From Meghimatium bilineatum (Eukaryota; Mollusca; Gastropoda; Stylommatophora; Philomycidae): 64,000 nucleotides of DNA. The notes beneath the pieces are model-generated. The model worked only from the letters and a program-made list of their open reading frames with translations, made no database searches and was not told where the DNA came from. Position 1 is the stretch's first letter; every line of letters begins with the position of its first letter. The stretch covers positions 2,149,001 through 2,213,000 of the forward strand of contig CM067312.1 in NCBI GenBank assembly GCA_034231615.1, read 5' to 3'. Of this stretch, positions 12,758 through 25,645 are shown piece after piece. A program made the position numbers and the translations under genes.

Positions 12758-12901
12758 GTTCCATTAAAATTCTTTATTTTAATCTTAGTTTTATAGTTAA
12801 TTTTGTTTATTTTCTATCGTTTTCGTGTTGTTTGTTACCCTTGCTGTTTATTTTTGGGCTCTGTTGTTATCTATTCGCGTTAGCACAGAATTAGCTCCAC
12901 T

Positions 12902-14235
12902 GTGTTGTCTCAAGTTATCTTCCTCAATGGTATTAGAACTTGTCTAGACTTGTTCGGTGTTCACCACTTCGGAACCTTCCGCTCGGGGGACTATTTTATT
13001 GAAAAATACCCGTTATCGGTTCAGCAGATTCTGGTTTCTGTCACTGACGAGACCTTATTTGGATTAGTCGCGTGCGATATCCACGTACCAGAACCCCTGA
13101 AGGCTCACTTTGCTGAAATGACACCTATATTCAAAAATATAGATGTTACTAGAGCAGACATTGGTCCTCTAATGCAGAGATATGCAGAAGAGCCTAATCT
13201 ATTAACGACGCCTAGACGTACATTGATCGGTAGCTATTTCGGTAAAAAAATTCTACTAGCTACACCATTGTTAAAATGGTATCTTAATCATGGTTTGGTG
13301 GTAACCGAAATTTATCAAGTGCTTGAGTACCAACCTGTAGCTTGTTTCAAACAGTTTGGAGATACTGTCACAGCAGCTAGACGTAATGGTGACGTTTCAC
13401 CCGGCGCTTCAATCACGAGTGACACTATGAAGTTGTTGGGCAATTCGGCCTATGGGAAAACTTTGACTAATAAGGCCAGACACGCCGATGTATCCTATGT
13501 TAGAGGTGATGAAACATCAAAATTAATAAATTCCCCACGCTTTAAAAACATGACGGCGATCGCTGATGACATTTTTGAAGTAGAGATGAGTAAAAAGAAA
13601 ATTAATTGGGACCTCCCATTACAGATAGGGTTTTTCGTCTACCAGTATGCCAAGATGAGAATGTTGGAATTTTACTACGATTTCCTGGACAGATTTGTCG
13701 ATAGGGCTGGCTTTAAATTAACGGAGATAGATTATGATTCCTTATATTTAGCCTTATCAGCTCTCAATCTCGACGGTGTCATTAAACCAGACATGAAAGC
13801 TGAATTTCTCCGAGTTTATGACCAGTGGTTTCCCCGAGAATGCTGCCAGATGCATACAGAAAGGCTCCTCAGTCCTCCGAAAGAGTGTCCACACTGCATC
13901 GAAGCTAGAGTCTTTGATAAAAGATGACCAGGCTTATTCAAACTCGAATATTCAGGAAAGGGTATTATAGCTCTTTGTAGTAAACTTATTTTTGCTTTGG
14001 TGACTATAATAAGATATCGACTAAAGGGTTGAGTCATCAACATAACACATTTGACAGAAACATATTTTTAGCTGTTTTAAGCACACAAAAGGCACACGGC
14101 GGTAAAAATGTAGGTTTCAAAGTTCACAAGTCAGCCATTTACACATACGAACAAGATAGAGCCGCCCTGTCATATTTCTACATAAAGCGACAGGTCCAGA
14201 CCGATGACATCTCGACTATTCCCCTGAATATCTGA
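12902..14235 (+). pseudogene. pPolB C-terminal half, copy C' (right arm)
   Basis: Mirror of copy C. The main frame is 12902-13927 and the tail frame 14029-14235. An in-frame TAG lies at 12881-12883, 18 bp before the open stretch, so the missing N-terminal half is not simply upstream in this unit. About 175 bp upstream lies the TTTTCACAACTAG motif shared with element 2. Confidence 0.8.
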
Positions 14236-15478
14236 CACAAAATCTAATTCTACGACAGTTATTAATTCTTATTTCATGTATATAATAACATATATAGCAT
14301 TATATGAGGCATGGTCAACCTCTGTAAGCCTTTTTTATGTATTTAAACCACCACTCTATTATTAATAAAACATATTTTCATGCTATGGGACTCCGTCCCA
14401 AGACGAAAATATGAATTACACCACTCAAACTCTTCATATTTTATCTATGTTTTTAATGTATATGTGTAAGCATAATGTATTTCCCTAAGTTATGTGCCTA
14501 CCAACTGGTGTTATTTCATGTATATATGAATGTATGCTACTAATAAAACCTACATAAGCACACTTTGCATATTAACTTTTTGTATATTTGCGTAAAACGA
14601 CGAATAGAGGACTAAAAGGGTACTATGTTTGTCTGTATATATGTATAAATTATATATTTCCCTGAAATTTATGACTACCATCAAAGCGTTTTTTTTTATG
14701 TTAACTTAGGTGGACGACTCTGTCATAACATGAAATAAACTATTCAAATCTTCATGTTTTATCTAAGCTTTGTATGTATATATGTAAACAACGGGTATTT
14801 CCCTGAACTATGTGACTACTAACGAGTGTTATGCCTATATGAATGTATGTTACAAATAAAGTATACATAAATCCAATTTTCATGCTAATTATATATGTAT
14901 GTTCATTTAAAACAATGGAAACCTGAATAAAAAACCTATTCAACACAACTGAAAAAGCTTCATGTTTTATCTATGGTTGTTTGTATATATGTGACCATTA
15001 TTTATTCCCCTTTTATCTATAATACCAAGGAGACTTATCACATGTAACACCCGACCTGGCAATAACCGACATGTGTATTCTACCAACAACTACATTACAG
15101 AAGAGGTAGACGGTTTTTGAGAATCATTTGTGTATGTAGAGACGACTCGCCATTACCCTTTTGACAGTTTATTTATATAACAAGATATCACAACAATAAC
15201 AACAAGTAAAGGCCGGAGACATCCTACGGTACTACATTAAATAGTAAACATTGGAAAAGCTCAAAAAGAAACAATACACGAAAACTCTAGACAATAAATA
15301 AAATTAACAATAAACTAAGCTCAAAATAAAATATTTCAAAATATTTTTTTTAAATACCTCACGAAAACCCCAGAAACCCCCAGAAAAACTCAGCTAAGCC
15401 TTGTTATCCTTGGAATTAATTCTTCTTTGTATTTGGTGCCAGGTTTTTTCCTTCTTTGTCATTGGTGCCAGGAAAATA

Positions 15479-18400
15479 CCAAAAATGTGATTATATCCCC
15501 TTGCCCAAAAATATAAGTAGTGCTAGTAAAGGGAAATAATAACATTTTTCACCAACTTCACGGGTATATGACATAAATCAATTTTATTTATATTTATTTA
15601 CTGATTTAAATGCGTGTTTTGTATACAGGGTGTATTTCTCTACAAGATCTACTATAATATAATTCGATGGTCTTCTTAATAAAATACAAAATATCGATCT
15701 TATTATGTCCTACTAAATGAGTTGAACCGGATTTATAACTTTGCTGTTGGCTACTACTAGTGAAATAAAAGATGTTTAGTTAATGTCTGTAATGTTAATT
15801 ACAGATATAATTTATTTATACTGGTGTATGTTACCTTTTAACCATAGGTTGTGGTTAAGAGTGACGTGTCTACCATTGTCATATTTTTGATTTTTTTGTG
15901 TTTGTTTAATGTGGTACCATCCGTTCTTTGCGTTCTGTTATATAAGTTTGTTGTCATGAAAGGCCGCCAACAACAATTTTTCTCAAAATCCCTATATATC
16001 TTTTCTTATATTGCTACATGCGCCTAAATTCTGTGTTTATTTTGGGTTGTGCTGTCTTGTTAAATAAGTGAATTGCCCTATGTGCTGAGGGGCACTCTCC
16101 GCCTACAACGAAAGTTCTCTACATCTTCTATTTTGCTGTTACAAGTACCTAAATTCTGTGTTTATTATGTGTTGTCATGTCTTGCTATATAAACCCAATT
16201 GTCGTGATGAGTAGCAATCTCTCTCTGCCTACAAGCCTGGTTCTCATATAAACATTTGAAGTGTTTTAGATGTGTTTCCTCACATGCTAATACTTTTCAC
16301 AACTAGATAAACCCTTTTAACCCGGTTCCATTAAAATTCTTTATTTTAATCTTAGTTTTATAGTTAATTTTGTTTATTTTCTATCGTTTTCGTGTTGTTT
16401 GTTACCCTTGCTGTTTATTTTTGGGCTCTGTTGTTATCTATTCGCGTTAGCACAGAATTAGCTCCACTGTGTTGTCTCAAGTTATCTTCCTCAATGGTAT
16501 TAGAACTTGTCTAGACTTGTTCGGTGTTCACCACTTCGGAACCTTCCGCTCGGGGGACTATTTTATTGAAAAATACCCGTTATCGGTTCAGCAGATTCTG
16601 GTTTCTGTCACTGACGAGACCTTATTTGGATTAGTCGCGTGCGATATCCACGTACCAGAACCCCTGAAGGCTCACTTTGCTGAAATGACACCTATATTCA
16701 AAAATATAGATGTTACTAGAGCAGACATTGGTCCTCTAATGCAGAGATATGCAGAAGAGCCTAATCTATTAACGACGCCTAGACGTACATTGATCGGTAG
16801 CTATTTCGGTAAAAAAATTCTACTAGCTACACCATTGTTAAAATGGTATCTTAATCATGGTTTGGTGGTAACCGAAATTTATCAAGTGCTTGAGTACCAA
16901 CCTGTAGCTTGTTTCAAACAGTTTGGAGATACTGTCACAGCAGCTAGACGTAATGGTGACGTTTCACCCGGCGCTTCAATCACGAGTGACACTATGAAGT
17001 TGTTGGGCAATTCGGCCTATGGGAAAACTTTGACTAATAAGGCCAGACACGCCGATGTATCCTATGTTAGAGGTGATGAAACATCAAAATTAATAAATTC
17101 CCCACGCTTTAAAAACATGACGGCGATCGCTGATGACATTTTTGAAGTAGAGATGAGTAAAAAGAAAATTAATTGGGACCTCCCATTACAGATAGGGTTT
17201 TTCGTCTACCAGTATGCCAAGATGAGAATGTTGGAATTTTACTACGATTTCCTGGACAGATTTGTCGATAGGGCTGGCTTTAAATTAACGGAGATAGATT
17301 ATGATTCCTTATATTTAGCCTTATCAGCTCTCAATCTCGACGGTGTCATTAAACCAGACATGAAAGCTGAATTTCTCCGAGTTTATGACCAGTGGTTTCC
17401 CCGAGAATGCTGCCAGATGCATACAGAAAGGCTCCTCAGTCCTCCGAAAGAGTGTCCACACTGCATCGAAGCTAGAGTCTTTGATAAAAGATGACCAGGC
17501 TTATTCAAACTCGAATATTCAGGAAAGGGTATTATAGCTCTTTGTAGTAAACTTATTTTTGCTTTGGTGACTATAATAAGATATCGACTAAAGGGTTGAG
17601 TCATCAACATAACACATTTGACAGAAACATATTTTTAGCTGTTTTAAGCACACAAAAGGCACACGGCGGTAAAAATGTAGGTTTCAAAGTTCACAAGTCA
17701 GCCATTTACACATACGAACAAGATAGAGCCGCCCTGTCATATTTCTACATAAAGCGACAGGTCCAGACCGATGACATCTCGACTATTCCCCTGAATATCT
17801 GACACAAAATCTAATTCTACGACAGTTATTAATTCTTATTTCATGTATATAATAACATATATAGCATTATATGAGGCATGGTCAACCTCTGTAAGCCTTT
17901 TTTATGTATTTAAACCACCACTCTATTATTAATAAAACATATTTTCATGCTATGGGACTCCGTCCCAAGACGAAAATATGAATTACACCACTCAAACTCT
18001 TCATATTTTATCTATGTTTTTAATGTATATGTGTAAGCATAATGTATTTCCCTAAGTTATGTGCCTACCAACTGGTGTTATTTCATGTATATATGAATGT
18101 ATGCTACTAATAAAACCTACATAAGCACACTTTGCATATTAACTTTTTGTATATTTGCGTAAAACGACGAATAGAGGACTAAAAGGGTACTATGTTTGTC
18201 TGTATATATGTATAAATTATATATTTCCCTGAAATTTATGACTACCATCAAAGCGTTTTTTTTTATGTTAACTTAGGTGGACGACTCTGTCATAACATGA
18301 AATAAACTATTCAAATCTTCATGTTTTATCTAAGCTTTGTATGTATATATGTAAACAACGGGTATTTCCCTGAACTATGTGACTACTAACGAGTGTTATG

Positions 18401-19045
18401 CCTATATGAATGTATGTTACAAATAAAGTATACATAAATCCAATTTTCATGCTAATTATATATGTATGTTCATTTAAAACAATGGAAACCTGAATAAAAA
18501 ACCTATTCAACACAACTGAAAAAGCTTCATGTTTTATCTATGGTTGTTTGTATATATGTGACCATTATTTATTCCCCTTTTATCTATAATACCAAGGAGA
18601 CTTATCACATGTAACACCCGACCTGGCAATAACCGACATGTGTATTCTACCAACAACTACATTACAGAAGAGGTAGACGGTTTTTGAGAATCATTTGTGT
18701 ATGTAGAGACGACTCGCCATTACCCTTTTGACAGTTTATTTATATAACAAGATATCACAACAATAACAACAAGTAAAGGCCGGAGACATCCTACGGTACT
18801 ACATTAAATAGTAAACATTGGAAAAGCTCAAAAAGAAACAATACACGAAAACTCTAGACAATAAATAAAATTAACAATAAACTAAGCTCAAAATAAAATA
18901 TTTCAAAATATTTTTTTTAAATACCTCACGAAAACCCCAGAAACCCCCAGAAAAACTCAGCTAAGCCTTGTTATCCTTGGAATTAATTCTTCTTTGTATT
19001 TGGTGCCAGGTTTTTTCCTTCTTTGTCATTGGTGCCAGGAAAATA
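15479..19045 (+). repeat. Tandem unit B', right arm
   Basis: Mirror of unit B, 3567 bp, with the same polymerase lesions. The non-coding parts are 15479-16468 and 17810-19045. Confidence 0.88.
16469..17802 (+). pseudogene. pPolB C-terminal half, copy B' (right arm)
   Basis: Mirror of copy B, with the same nonsense codon (stop at 17492-17494) and the same tail frameshift. The conserved tail continues at 17596-17802. Confidence 0.8.
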
Positions 19046-22000
19046 CCAAAAATGTGATTATATCCCCTTGCCCAAAAATATAAGTAGTGCTAGTAAAGGG
19101 AAATAATAACATTTTTCACCAACTTCACGGGTATATGACATAAATCAATTTTATTTATATTTATTTACTGATTTAAATGCGTGTTTTGTATACAGGGTGT
19201 ATTTCTCTACAAGATCTACTATAATATAATTCGATGGTCTTCTTAATAAAATACAAAATATCGATCTTATTATGTCCTACTAAATGAGTTGAACCGGATT
19301 TATAACTTTGCTGTTGGCTACTACTAGTGAAATAAAAGATGTTTAGTTAATGTCTGTAATGTTAATTACAGATATAATTTATTTATACTGGTGTATGTTA
19401 CCTTTTAACCATAGGTTGTGGTTAAGAGTGACGTGTCTACCATTGTCATATTTTTGATTTTTTTGTGTTTGTTTAATGTGGTACCATCCGTTCTTTGCGT
19501 TCTGTTATATAAGTTTGTTGTCATGAAAGGCCGCCAACAACAATTTTTCTCAAAATCCCTATATATCTTTTCTTATATTGCTACATGCGCCTAAATTCTG
19601 TGTTTATTTTGGGTTGTGATGTCTTGTTAAATAAGTGAATTGCCCTATGTGCTGAGGGGCACTCTCCGCCTACAACGAAAGTTCTCTACATCTTCTATTT
19701 TGCTGTTACAAGTACCTAAATTCTGTGTTTATTACGTGTTGTCATGTCTTGCTATATAAACCAAATTGTCGTGGTGAGTAGCAATCTCTCTCTGTCTACA
19801 AGTCTGGTTCTCATATAAACATTTGAAGTGTTTTAGATGTGTTTCCTCACATGCTAATACTTTTCACAACTAGATAAACCCTTTTAACCCGGTTCCATTA
19901 AAATTCTTTATTTTAATCTTAGTTTTATAGTTAATTTTGTTTATTTTCTATCGTTTTCGTGTTGTTTGTTACCCTTGCTGTTTATTTTTGGGCTCTGTTG
20001 TTATCTATTCGCGTTAGCACAGAATTAGTTCCACTGTGTTGTCTCAAGTTATCTTTCTCAATGGTATTAGAACTTGTCTAGACTTGTTCGGTGTTCACCA
20101 CTTCGGAACCTTCCGCTCGGGGGACTATTTTATTGAAAAATACCCGTTATCGGTTCAGCAGATTCTGGTTTCTGTCACTGACGAGACCTTATTTGGATTA
20201 GTCGCGTGCGATATCCACGTACCAGAACCCCTGAAGGCTCACTTTGCTGAAATGACACCTATATTCAAAAATATAGATGTTACTAGAGCAGACATTGGTC
20301 CTCTAATGCAGAGATATGCAGAAGAGCATAATCTATTAACGACGCCTAGACGTACATTTATCGGTAGCTATTTCGGTAAAAAAATTCTACTAGCTACACC
20401 ATTGTTAAAATGGTATCTTAATCATGGTTTGGTGGTAACCGAAATTTATCAAGTGCTTGAGTATCAACCTGTAGCTTGTTTCAAACAGTTTGGAGATACT
20501 GTCACAGCAGCTAGACGTAATGGTGACCTTTCACCCGGCGATTCAATCACGAGTGACACTATGAAGTTGTTGGGCAATTCGGCCTATGGGAAAACTTTGA
20601 CTAATAAGGCCAGACACGCAGATGTATCCTATGTTAGAGGTGATGAAACATTAAATTAATAAATTCCCCCCGCTTTAAAAACATGACGGCAATCGCTGAT
20701 GACATTTTTGAAGTAGAGATGAGTAAAAAGAAAATTAATTGGGACCTCCCATTACAGATAGGGTTTTTCGTCTACCAGTATGCCAAGATGAGAATGTTGG
20801 AATTTTACTACGATTTCCTGGACAGATTTGTCGATAGGCCTGACTTTGAATTAACGGAGATAGATACTGATTCCTTATATTTAGCCTTATCAGCTCTCAA
20901 TCTCGACGATGTCATTAAACCAGACATGAAAGCTGAATTTCTCCGAGTTTATGGTGGTTTCCCTGAGAATGCTGCCAGATGCATACAGAAAGGCTCCTCA
21001 GTCCTCCGAAAGAGTGTCCACACTGCATCGAAGCTAGATTCTTTGATAAAAGATGTCCAGGCTTATTCAAACTCGAATATTCAGGAAAGGGTATTATAGC
21101 TCTTTGTAGTAAACTTATTTTTTGCTTTGGTGACTATAATAAGATATCGACTAAAGGGTTGAGTCATCAACATAACACATTTGACAGAAACATATTTTTA
21201 GCTGTTTTAAGCACACAAAAGGCACACGGCGGTAAAAATGTAGGTTTCAAAGTTCACAAGTCAGCTATTTACACATACGAACAAGATAGAGCCGCCCTGT
21301 CCTATTTCTACATAAAGCGACAGGTACAGACCGATGACATTTCGACTATTCCCCTGAATATCTGACACAAAATCTAATTCTACGACAGTTATTAATTCTT
21401 ATTTCATGTCTATAATAACATATATAGCATTATATGAGGCATGGTCAACCTCTGTAAGCCCTTTTTATCTATTTAAACCACCACTCTATTATTAATAAAA
21501 CATATTCTCATGCTATGGGACTCCGTCCCAAGACGAAAATATGAAGTACACCACTCAAACTCTTCATATTTTATCTATGTTTTTAATGTATATGTGTAAG
21601 CATAATGTATTTCACTAAGTTATGTGCCTACCAACTGGTGTTATTTCATGTATATATGAATGTATGCTACTAATAAAACCTACATAACCACAATTTGCAT
21701 ATTAACTTTTTGTATATTTGTGTAAAACGACGAATAGAGGACTAAAAGGGTACTATGTTTGTCTGTATATATGTATAAATTATATATTTCCCTGAAATTT
21801 ATGACTACCATCAAAGCGTTTTTTTATGTTAACTTAGGTGGATGACCCTGTCATAACATGAAATAAACTATTCAAATCTTCATGTTTTATCTAAGCTTTG
21901 TATGTATATATGTAAACAACGGGTATTTCCCTGAACTATGTGACTACTAACGAGTGTTATGCCTATATGAATGTATGTTACAAATAAAGTATACATAAAG

Positions 22001-22607
22001 CCAATTTTCATGCTAATTATATATGTATGTTCATTTAAAACAATGGAAACCTGAATAAAAAACATATTCAACACAACTCAAAAAGCTTCATGTTTTATCT
22101 ATGGTTGTTTGTATATATGTGACCATTATGTATTCCCCTTTTATCTATAATACCAAGGAGACTTATCACATGTAACACCCGACCTGGCAATAACCGACAT
22201 GTGTATTCTACCAACACCTACATTACAGAAGAGGTAGACGGTTTTTGAGAATCATTTGTGTATGTAGAGACGACTCGCCATTACCCTTTTGACAGTTTAT
22301 TTATATAACAAGATATCACAACAATAACAACAAGTAAAGGCCGGAGACATCCTACGGTACTACATTAAATAGTAAACAGTGGAAAAGCTCAAAAAGAAAC
22401 AATACACGAAAACTCTAGACAATAAATAAAATTAACAATAAACTAAGCTCAAAATAAAAAATTTCCAAATATTTTTTTTTAAAAATACCTCACGAAAACC
22501 CCAGAAACCCCAGAAAAACTCAGCTAAGCCTTGTTATCCTTGGAATTAATTCTTCTTTGTCTTTGGTGCCAGGTTTTTCCTTCTTTGTCATTGGTGCCAG
22601 GAAAATA
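19046..22607 (+). repeat. Tandem unit A', right arm
   Basis: Mirror of unit A, sharing its deletions and its DTDS-type motif C. It ends 28 bp before the element terminus. Confidence 0.85.
20036..21365 (+). pseudogene. pPolB C-terminal half, copy A' (right arm)
   Basis: Mirror of copy A in frames 20036-20659, 20683-21099 and 20979-21365. It differs from A by at least one residue in the tail (GLSHQHN here, GLSLQHN in A), so the arms have begun to diverge. The Cys after FDKR and canonical DTDS are kept, which makes A/A' the more ancestral reading at those two sites. Confidence 0.8.
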
Positions 22608-22635
22608 TACATCCAAATGCACCTTATATACTACT

Positions 22636-22641
22636 GGTATA
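22636..22641. repeat. 6-bp target-site duplication (right), element 1
   Basis: ggtata directly follows the terminal ACTACT and matches 1413-1418 exactly. Confidence 0.85.
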
Positions 22642-22847
22642 GATATGGGCAGAGAGATATGGACATGTACGTTTCAACTGACAAACTATTGCACTTTCTC
22701 TTGGTTCACCGCTTGTGATATTTTTGAACAATGAAAGAATAGTACAAGTTCTCATATCTAAAAAAAATAGGATTTCAAAAGTACGCACAATACTGACTAA
22801 TATGAATAACTAGCACGCACTGTGGAATACGAGGAAATGAGACAGTG
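22642..22847. other. Flank of element 1, no gene seen
   Basis: Unique AT-rich sequence between the element and a minisatellite. No coding or RNA signature is visible. Confidence 0.5.
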
Positions 22848-23750
22848 TCAAATAGCTGATGATGTTACTATTAACGGTCAACTAGCTGATGATGTTACTA
22901 TTAACTGTCAACTAGCTGATGATGTTACTATTAACTGTCAACTCGCTGATGATGTTACTATTAGCTGTCAACTAGCTGATGATGTTACTATTAACTTCAA
23001 CTAGCTGAGGATGTTACTATTAACGGTCAACTAGCTGATGATGTTACTATTAACTGTCAACTAGCTGATGATGTTACTATTAACTGTCAACTAGCTGAGG
23101 ATGTTACTATTAACTGTCAACTAGCTGATGATGTTACTATTAACTGTCAACTAGCTGATGATGTTACTATTAACTGTCAACTAGCTGATGATGTTACTAT
23201 TAACTGTCAACTAGCTGATGATGTTACTATTAACTGTCAACTAGCTGATGATGTTACTATTAACTGTTAACTAGCTGATGATGTTACTATTAACTGTCAA
23301 CTAGCTGATGATGTTACTATTAACTGTCAACTAGCTGATGATGTTACTATTAACTGTCAACTAGATGATGATGTTACTATTAACTGTCAACTAGCTGATG
23401 ATGTTACTATTAACTGTCAACTAGCTGATGATGTTACTATTAACTGTCAACTAGCTGATGATGTTACTATTAACTGTCATCTAGCTGAGGATGTTACTAT
23501 TAACTGTCAACTAGCTGAGGATGTTACTATTAACTGTCAACTAGCTGATGATGTTACTATTAACTGTCAACTAGCTGATGATGTTACTATTAACTGTCAA
23601 CTAGCTGATGATGTTACTATTAACTGTCATCTAGCTGAGGATGTTACTATTAACTGTCAACTAGCTGATGATGTTACTATTAACTGTCAACTAGCTGATG
23701 ATGTTACTATTAACTGTCAACTAGCTGAGGATGTTACTATTAACTGCCAA
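22848..23750. repeat. 30-bp minisatellite, about 30 copies
   Basis: The unit ctagctgatgatgttact continues with attaactgtcaa. Variants (gatgagg; gtcat for gtcaa) are scattered and some neighbouring copies share them, as expected from local expansion. Confidence 0.95.
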
Positions 23751-24047
23751 GCAGGAATTCCAATCATAAACGCTTAGAAAAATATATGATCAATTCAAAT
23801 ATGACTTGAAAATGAAGAACTGATGCAACAATGTGCCGTTAAGCGAGTTAGATCTGAATACAACCATCTCGGTAATCAAATGTACACACAATTTAAAATG
23901 GACACCGCATTTATATATATATACATATTTGTCTGACAAATATATCTGCATCATTTGTTCTAATTAATAATTAGTACTTCTATTGTGTACATAATTTTGT
24001 CCCAAGTTCATGCGAAAACAGTATCACTGACTTTATGTAACATTTAG
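23751..24047. other. Non-coding spacer
   Basis: AT-rich DNA with a short TA run near 23914. At 24030 it contains ctttatgtaacattt, which matches the start of the 36-bp repeat unit found 450 bp downstream. Confidence 0.5.
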
Positions 24048-24114
24048 GTTCAATTCCCGTCAGCTGTAAGAATTATTTTCATTTATCCTCATGCTTCCTA
24101 CTTGAATTTACTTG
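24048..24114 (+). repeat. Partial SINE-like repeat, copy 1
   Basis: Begins GGTTCAATTCC, a match to the RNA polymerase III B-box, and continues through gtcagctgtaagaatt to cttcctacttgaattt. The same about 67-bp block is at 24415-24481. Only the 3' part is present here. Confidence 0.5.
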
Positions 24115-24337
24115 TATAAGATATTATTTGAAGCAACATTGTTCTGTCTCTATGTTATTTATGTTTACAAGAAGGCCTTTAGGTCCTTGTGTTCGAATAT
24201 GCATGTTCTGTGTTTGTGTTCCTGAGGATACTTTAATACTTGTACGGGATGTTCGTTAATGTTGTAATAGTCCTTGTTTTGATTGGTCTGTTCTCGGTGA
24301 CTTGAGTACACAGGCTGAAAGTCTTGACATCTTTTTT

Positions 24338-24481
24338 GGGGGATGTGGTTGGTCAAGTACGGAAAACCTGTTTACTTGTGTTGCAAAGCGATTCGGTGCT
24401 GCTAGAACAGACCTGGTTCAATTCCCGTCAGTTGTAAGAATTATTTTAATTTATCCTCATGCTTCCTACTTGAATTTACTT
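24338..24481 (+). repeat. Possible tRNA-derived SINE head and body, copy 2
   Basis: A G-rich start (gggggatgtggttggtcaag) resembling an A-box region lies about 70 bp before a B-box-like GGTTCAATTCC at 24415. The body is shared with 24048-24114. Immediately after it comes the 36-bp tandem array. A true tRNA cloverleaf could not be built by eye, so this is a SINE-like guess. Confidence 0.4.
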
Positions 24482-25167
24482 TATGTAACATTAGATGATT
24501 ATACCGTGTACATAGTTTATGTAACATTAGATGATTATACCGTGTACATAGTTTATGTAACATTAGATGATTATACCGCGTACACAGTTTATGTAACATT
24601 AGATGATTATACCGCGTACATAGTTTATGTAACATTAGATAATTATACCGCGTACATAGTTTATGTAACATTAGATAATTATACCGCGTACATAGTTTAT
24701 GTAACATTAGATGATTATACCGCGTACATAGTTTATGTAACATTAGATGATTATACCGCGTACATAGTTTATGTAACATTAGATAATTATACCGCGTACA
24801 TAGTTTATGTAACATTAGATAATTATACCGCGTACATAGTTTATGTAACATTAGATGATTATACCGCGTACATAGTTTATGTAACATTAGATAATTATAC
24901 CGCGTACATAGTTTATGTAACATTAGATAATTATACCGCGTACATAGTTTATGTAACATTAGATGATTATACCGCGTACATAGTTTATGTAACATTAGAT
25001 GATTATACCGCGTACATAGTTTATGTAACATTAGATGATTATACCGTGTACATAGTTTATGTAACATTAGATGATTATACCGTGTACATAGTTTTTGTAA
25101 CATTAGATGATTATACCGTGTACATAGTTTATGTAACATTAGATGATTATACCGTGTACATAGTTTT
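24480..25167. repeat. 36-bp minisatellite, about 19 copies
   Basis: The unit tttatgtaacattagatg continues with attataccgcgtacatag. Two variant positions (gatgat/gataat; cgtg/cgcg) form runs and a higher-order pattern. The period is a multiple of three, which opens long meaningless frames on both strands. Confidence 0.95.
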
Positions 25168-25645
25168 TTATAACTAATTATTGAATACCCTAATTATATA
25201 TTGAAAAAGCATATATTACCAAATGTGAAACACGATTCGTCGGAATCCACTTAAAATGCACGAACTAATGGTACACATACACAAAATCCCTCAATTGTTT
25301 CTGGTATCTCGCTTACAAGAAGACTCATTTCGTTCGTATTCTCAAACCTGATCCAAATGCTATTTGCTATGTAACGCAAAGACAAATGCATGCGTAATAC
25401 ATTTACCGCTCATTCGACGGTTTATAATCACCGCAGTCTCGCAGAACTCATTGCATTTGAATCAGTATCATGCTTCTATAACTGGTTGTGCACAGAACAG
25501 ACATATGCAATGCTTCTATAACTATCTGTCAACATGTGCACAGAACATGCATATGCAATGCTTTAAGAGTGTGAGTTTTGAGAGTTCGTGACAATGATTT
25601 CAATAGAACAACCAACACAGAACAAAATCCATCAACGGCGACAAT
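25168..25645. other. Non-coding spacer
   Basis: Includes two short repeated blocks around agaacagacatatgcaatgc and agaacatgcatatgcaatgc (25495-25562). No gene is recognised. Confidence 0.5.

Larger units (their letters stand above)
12031..15478 (+). repeat. Tandem unit C', right arm
   Basis: Mirror of unit C. Near 12475 it carries the gtgatgtcttg variant otherwise seen only in the outer A units, which points to local exchange or gene conversion between units. Confidence 0.85.
1419..22635. mobile_element. Element 1: giant palindromic Polinton-like fold-back element
   Basis: The element is 21,217 bp and almost entirely one inverted repeat; positions x and 24054-x are reverse complements over both arms. 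It starts AGTAGTATATAAGG, ends with the reverse complement, and is bounded by a perfect ggtata duplication. These are the AG...CT termini and 6-bp duplication known for Polinton/Maverick elements. Each arm contains three tandem 3.56-kb units with a decayed polymerase half-gene. Normal Polintons have terminal repeats of hundreds of bases around a single set of genes, including integrase, ATPase, protease and capsid. Here those genes are absent and the terminal repeats are the whole element. It is probably non-autonomous. The family call rests on the termini, the duplication length and the polymerase homology; the fold-back origin is inferred. Confidence 0.8.
12031..22635. repeat. Element 1 right arm (10.6-kb inverted repeat)
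   Basis: Reverse complement of the left arm. With only 8 bp between the arms, a single strand could fold into a nearly perfect 10-kb hairpin. The arm breaks off at 22635, where the 6-bp duplication begins. Confidence 0.92.

Noticed and set aside
1419-22635. Palindrome as a long-read missed-adapter or assembly artefact
   Set aside because: Not excluded, but matching 6-bp duplications at both outer ends, small private differences between arms, and a second independent palindrome with the same termini argue against it. Spanning reads would settle it.
22848-23750. CRISPR-like regularly spaced repeats
   Set aside because: Units are contiguous tandem copies with no unique spacers, in a eukaryotic setting; the same applies to the other arrays.
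24415-24425. A functional tRNA gene
   Set aside because: Only a B-box-like sequence is clear; no cloverleaf with paired acceptor and anticodon stems could be drawn.
24302-25177. 291-codon plus-strand frame and 232-codon minus-strand frame of repeated 12-residue units
   Set aside because: Both are by-products of the 36-bp minisatellite, whose period is a multiple of three; there is no conserved protein feature.
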